A DNA stretch of 7,253 nucleotides. Origin: an uncultured Oscillibacter sp. (lineage in GTDB: Bacteria; Bacillota; Clostridia; Oscillospirales; Oscillospiraceae). Below, in pieces: positions 5,596 to 7,253 of the stretch. The notes under the pieces are model-generated. The model worked only from the letters and a program-made list of their open reading frames with translations. It was not told where the DNA came from and did not search any database. Positions within the stretch are counted from its first letter, which is position 1, and every line of letters begins with the position of its first letter. The stretch lies in assembly GCA_900551885.1 (NCBI GenBank), contig URXS01000096.1, positions 1 through 7,253 of the forward strand. The letters run 5' to 3'. The position numbers and the translations under genes were made by a program.

Positions 5596-7051
5596 GATCA
5601 TTTTCGACCTGCTGCCGTTGTATCACGACGGCGTCTGCTCCGACGCCAGCCGCCGGGCGGTGGAGGAGCATTTAAAAACCTGCCCGGACTGCCGGGCGGC
5701 CCTGGCTGCCATGGACGCGCCCTTGCCGGAGAAGGGAAAGGCCGCCCCGGACGACGCTGCGGCGGTGCGTTCCCTTTCCCGGGTCTGGGAGAAGGGCAAA
5801 CGCCGGGCCTGGTGGAAGGGGGCCATCCTGGCAGCGGCGGTGTGCGCGGTGCTGGTGGGGGCCTGGGCGGCGGCCACCCAGCTCTACCTGTTTCCGGTGG
5901 ACCCGGAGAAGATCCAGATCACTGATGTGCGGCAGCTATCGGACGGGCGGGGGCTGTATCACCTCTACATCGACGATGACCTGAACCTGCGGCGGATCCG
6001 GTTTGAATATGACGATGGGGGGAACCAGTATTGCGTGCCGGTCCGGGCGCTGATCACGGAGAAGCGCTCTGATCCCTCTATGGCGGACTGTGAGCGGTGC
6101 CTGGATGTGGCGGAGGAGAACACCTGGGCGGAGAGCCAGGGCATTGACCGGGAGATCACAGCCGTCTGGTATGGCCGGGGGGAGGACGCCATTCTCCTCT
6201 GGGAGGAGGGCATGGCGGGATACACGCCCGAGAAGAACGGCCGCGTGAAATACGCCCGGTTCTTCATGTTCAACACCAAGGAGGAGCTGCCTTTCGAGGT
6301 GCAGTACCTGACGGCCGCCGACGAACTGAACTTCTACAGCAACGTCAACGCCTTCCTGAAAGACCTCACCACCGGCGAGCACATCACCAAGCTCACCCAG
6401 CTCAAACGCCTCACCATCGCCGCCTACGGGCTGGTTTCGCTGGACAAGAACTTCACGGCGCTCAAGAACCTCGAGTTCCTCGACCTGAGCAGCAACAACT
6501 TCCAGAAGATTCCCGACGAGATCAACCCGACCAACTTCCCGAAACTGCGGACGCTGCTCATGGGCGCCAACACGCGCAGGAATATCTATGACCTGAGCAA
6601 CACCGTCGAAACCAACTACGGCGGCCTCGTCGATGAAGAAGGATTCCCGCGCCGCATGATCGAATGGGATCTCGACACGCTGCAACTATCGGTCAACTAC
6701 CTGCAGGGCCCGCTGCCCAAGATGGACGACTGGGAGAAATACACCGAACAGGACATCATCGACGCCGACACGCTGCCCCGTGCGCTGATCGGAACCCCGA
6801 AGGTGATGCCGCATACCAAGCGTTTCGCCATCAACCTCAACCGCCTGACCGGCGAACTGCCCGACTGGCTGCTCTACCACCCCGCCCTCGACTGGTGGTC
6901 ACCCTTCCAACTCGTGTTCACGCAGGAAGGTAAGGGCGCATCGGCCGGATTCGGCAACGAACCCGCCAACCTGAACTACTACTATAAATTCTATGAGGGG
7001 TACAAGAAAGACCCCGGTGCGGAAGACGAAGACGAGGATACGACCAAATAA
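5585..7051 (+). CDS. Anti-sigma factor N-terminus joined in frame to a Bacteroidetes LRR protein (likely chimera)
   Basis: The 488-residue open frame is made of two unlike parts. Residues 1 to about 208 are an ordinary Firmicutes anti-sigma factor. They contain the zinc-binding ZAS motif H29-x3-C33-xx-C36 in EEHLKTCPDCR, a cytoplasmic linker, one membrane segment at about 79-97 (GAILAAAVCAVLVGAWAAA), and an external domain ending near AILLWEEGM. This part is coupled to the sigma gene upstream and has a good Shine-Dalgarno (AAGGAGGG) before its ATG. From roughly residue 209-225 onward the protein is leucine-rich-repeat-like, with LPFEVQYL, LEFLDLSSNN (296-305) and LPDWLLYHP (425-433). It ends in an acidic tail, as in Bacteroidetes LRR lipoproteins of the DUF4458-associated kind. 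Codon choice changes there (more GAA, AAA, CTC, CGC). The C-terminal part probably belongs to another genome. A true fusion is possible but less likely. Confidence 0.75.
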   Translation: MEHEIIFDLLPLYHDGVCSDASRRAVEEHLKTCPDCRAALAAMDAPLPEKGKAAPDDAAAVRSLSRVWEKGKRRAWWKGAILAAAVCAVLVGAWAAATQLYLFPVDPEKIQITDVRQLSDGRGLYHLYIDDDLNLRRIRFEYDDGGNQYCVPVRALITEKRSDPSMADCERCLDVAEENTWAESQGIDREITAVWYGRGEDAILLWEEGMAGYTPEKNGRVKYARFFMFNTKEELPFEVQYLTAADELNFYSNVNAFLKDLTTGEHITKLTQLKRLTIAAYGLVSLDKNFTALKNLEFLDLSSNNFQKIPDEINPTNFPKLRTLLMGANTRRNIYDLSNTVETNYGGLVDEEGFPRRMIEWDLDTLQLSVNYLQGPLPKMDDWEKYTEQDIIDADTLPRALIGTPKVMPHTKRFAINLNRLTGELPDWLLYHPALDWWSPFQLVFTQEGKGASAGFGNEPANLNYYYKFYEGYKKDPGAEDEDEDTTK

Positions 7052-7253
7052 TCAAGACGATGAAAAACTATTTATACGGCATTTTTGCCATTGCATTCCT
7101 GGCATTTACCGCCTGCACCAACGAGGAGCTCCCGACGCCCGGCACGGGCCCGGACACCCCCGCCGAGCACAAGTCGGGGGAGATACTCGTCAAATTTTCG
7201 CCTTACGTGAGCGAGATACTCGACAAGACGGCCGCAGCGACCCGCAGCGGCGG
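6200..7253. other. Bacteroidetes-like segment (suspected assembly junction at about 6200-6260)
   Basis: From about 6200-6260 to the window end both genes look like Bacteroidetes (Alistipes-like), while everything to the left looks like GC-rich Clostridia. The change falls inside a gene. I see no insertion sequence, tRNA, direct repeat or inverted repeat at the border that would suggest integration. The exact breakpoint cannot be fixed without homologues. The LRR-like pattern already begins near RFFMFN (about 6256), and the anti-sigma-like part is still clear at WEEGM (about 6208). Confidence 0.65.
7060..7253 (+). CDS. Bacteroidetes lipoprotein, N-terminus only; possibly an S8 (subtilisin-like) protease precursor
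   Basis: The gene starts with ATG at 7060, 8 nt after the preceding stop, and runs off the window after 64 complete codons. The N-terminus MKNYLYGIFAIAFLAFTAC is a lipoprotein signal peptide with the lipid-anchor cysteine at residue 19, followed by an acidic, Pro/Thr-rich tether (TNEELPTPGTGPDTP). The following EILVKFSPYVSEIL stretch resembles the start of the pro-domain in Bacteroidetes S8 serine proteases. The catalytic domain would lie outside the window, so this function is inference. There is no Shine-Dalgarno before the ATG (TCAAGACG only), which is normal for Bacteroidetes and unlike every other visible start here. It probably forms an operon with the LRR gene whose C-terminus precedes it. 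Confidence 0.7.
   Translation, partial: MKNYLYGIFAIAFLAFTACTNEELPTPGTGPDTPAEHKSGEILVKFSPYVSEILDKTAAATRSG

Noticed and set aside
1..7253. CRISPR arrays, tRNA/rRNA genes, insertion sequences, phage or defence genes
   Set aside because: Read through on both strands; no repeat array, RNA gene signature, transposase motif or terminal inverted repeat was seen.

Overview
The window looks like a metagenome-derived contig piece. Roughly its first 6.2 kb comes from a GC-rich Clostridia-type Firmicute, most like the Oscillospiraceae (Flavonifractor/Lawsonibacter/Oscillibacter-like). Reasons: the protein families present, strong Shine-Dalgarno sequences of the AGGAGG type before every gene whose start is visible, heavy CTG/CGG/GAG codon use, and paired ECF sigma/anti-sigma modules. 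The last ~1 kb looks like Bacteroidetes DNA (Alistipes-like). It holds a leucine-rich-repeat C-terminus, then a lipoprotein start with no Shine-Dalgarno, and its codon preference shifts towards CGC, CTC, GAA and AAA. Genus names are recognition from memory, not a search result.

Layout. (1) 1-1165, plus strand: the 3' part of mtaB (a radical-SAM tRNA methylthiotransferase) and, 4 nt later, a complete YfbR-type HD-domain 5'-deoxynucleotidase. (2) 1174-1217: a long perfect hairpin that ends this unit and probably also the converging one. (3) 2822-1237, minus strand: an ECF sigma factor overlapping a membrane-anchored DUF4179-type anti-sigma protein. (4) 4985-2934, minus strand: complete recG with its own sigma-A-like promoter and a strong intrinsic terminator. 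(5) 5122-5595, plus strand: a second ECF sigma factor with a TTG start, preceded by a good ECF-type promoter (TGTAAC-16-CGTC) that suggests autoregulation. It overlaps by 11 nt (6) 5585-7051, an open frame that begins as a zinc-finger anti-sigma factor and ends as a Bacteroidetes LRR protein. (7) 7060-end: the N-terminus of a Bacteroidetes lipoprotein, probably the start of a subtilisin-like (S8) protease precursor.

How the parts work together. The two sigma/anti-sigma pairs are independent signal-transduction modules flanking the housekeeping gene recG. In each, the membrane anti-sigma protein is expected to hold its partner sigma factor until an extracellular signal releases it. mtaB and yfbR are housekeeping genes for tRNA modification and nucleotide-pool control, probably co-transcribed.

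No new defence, mobile or CRISPR system is visible. The most notable feature is the discontinuity near 6200-6260, where an anti-sigma factor runs in frame into a Bacteroidetes LRR protein. I think an assembly chimera is more likely than a natural fusion, and genes to its right should not be assigned to the Firmicute host without read-level support.
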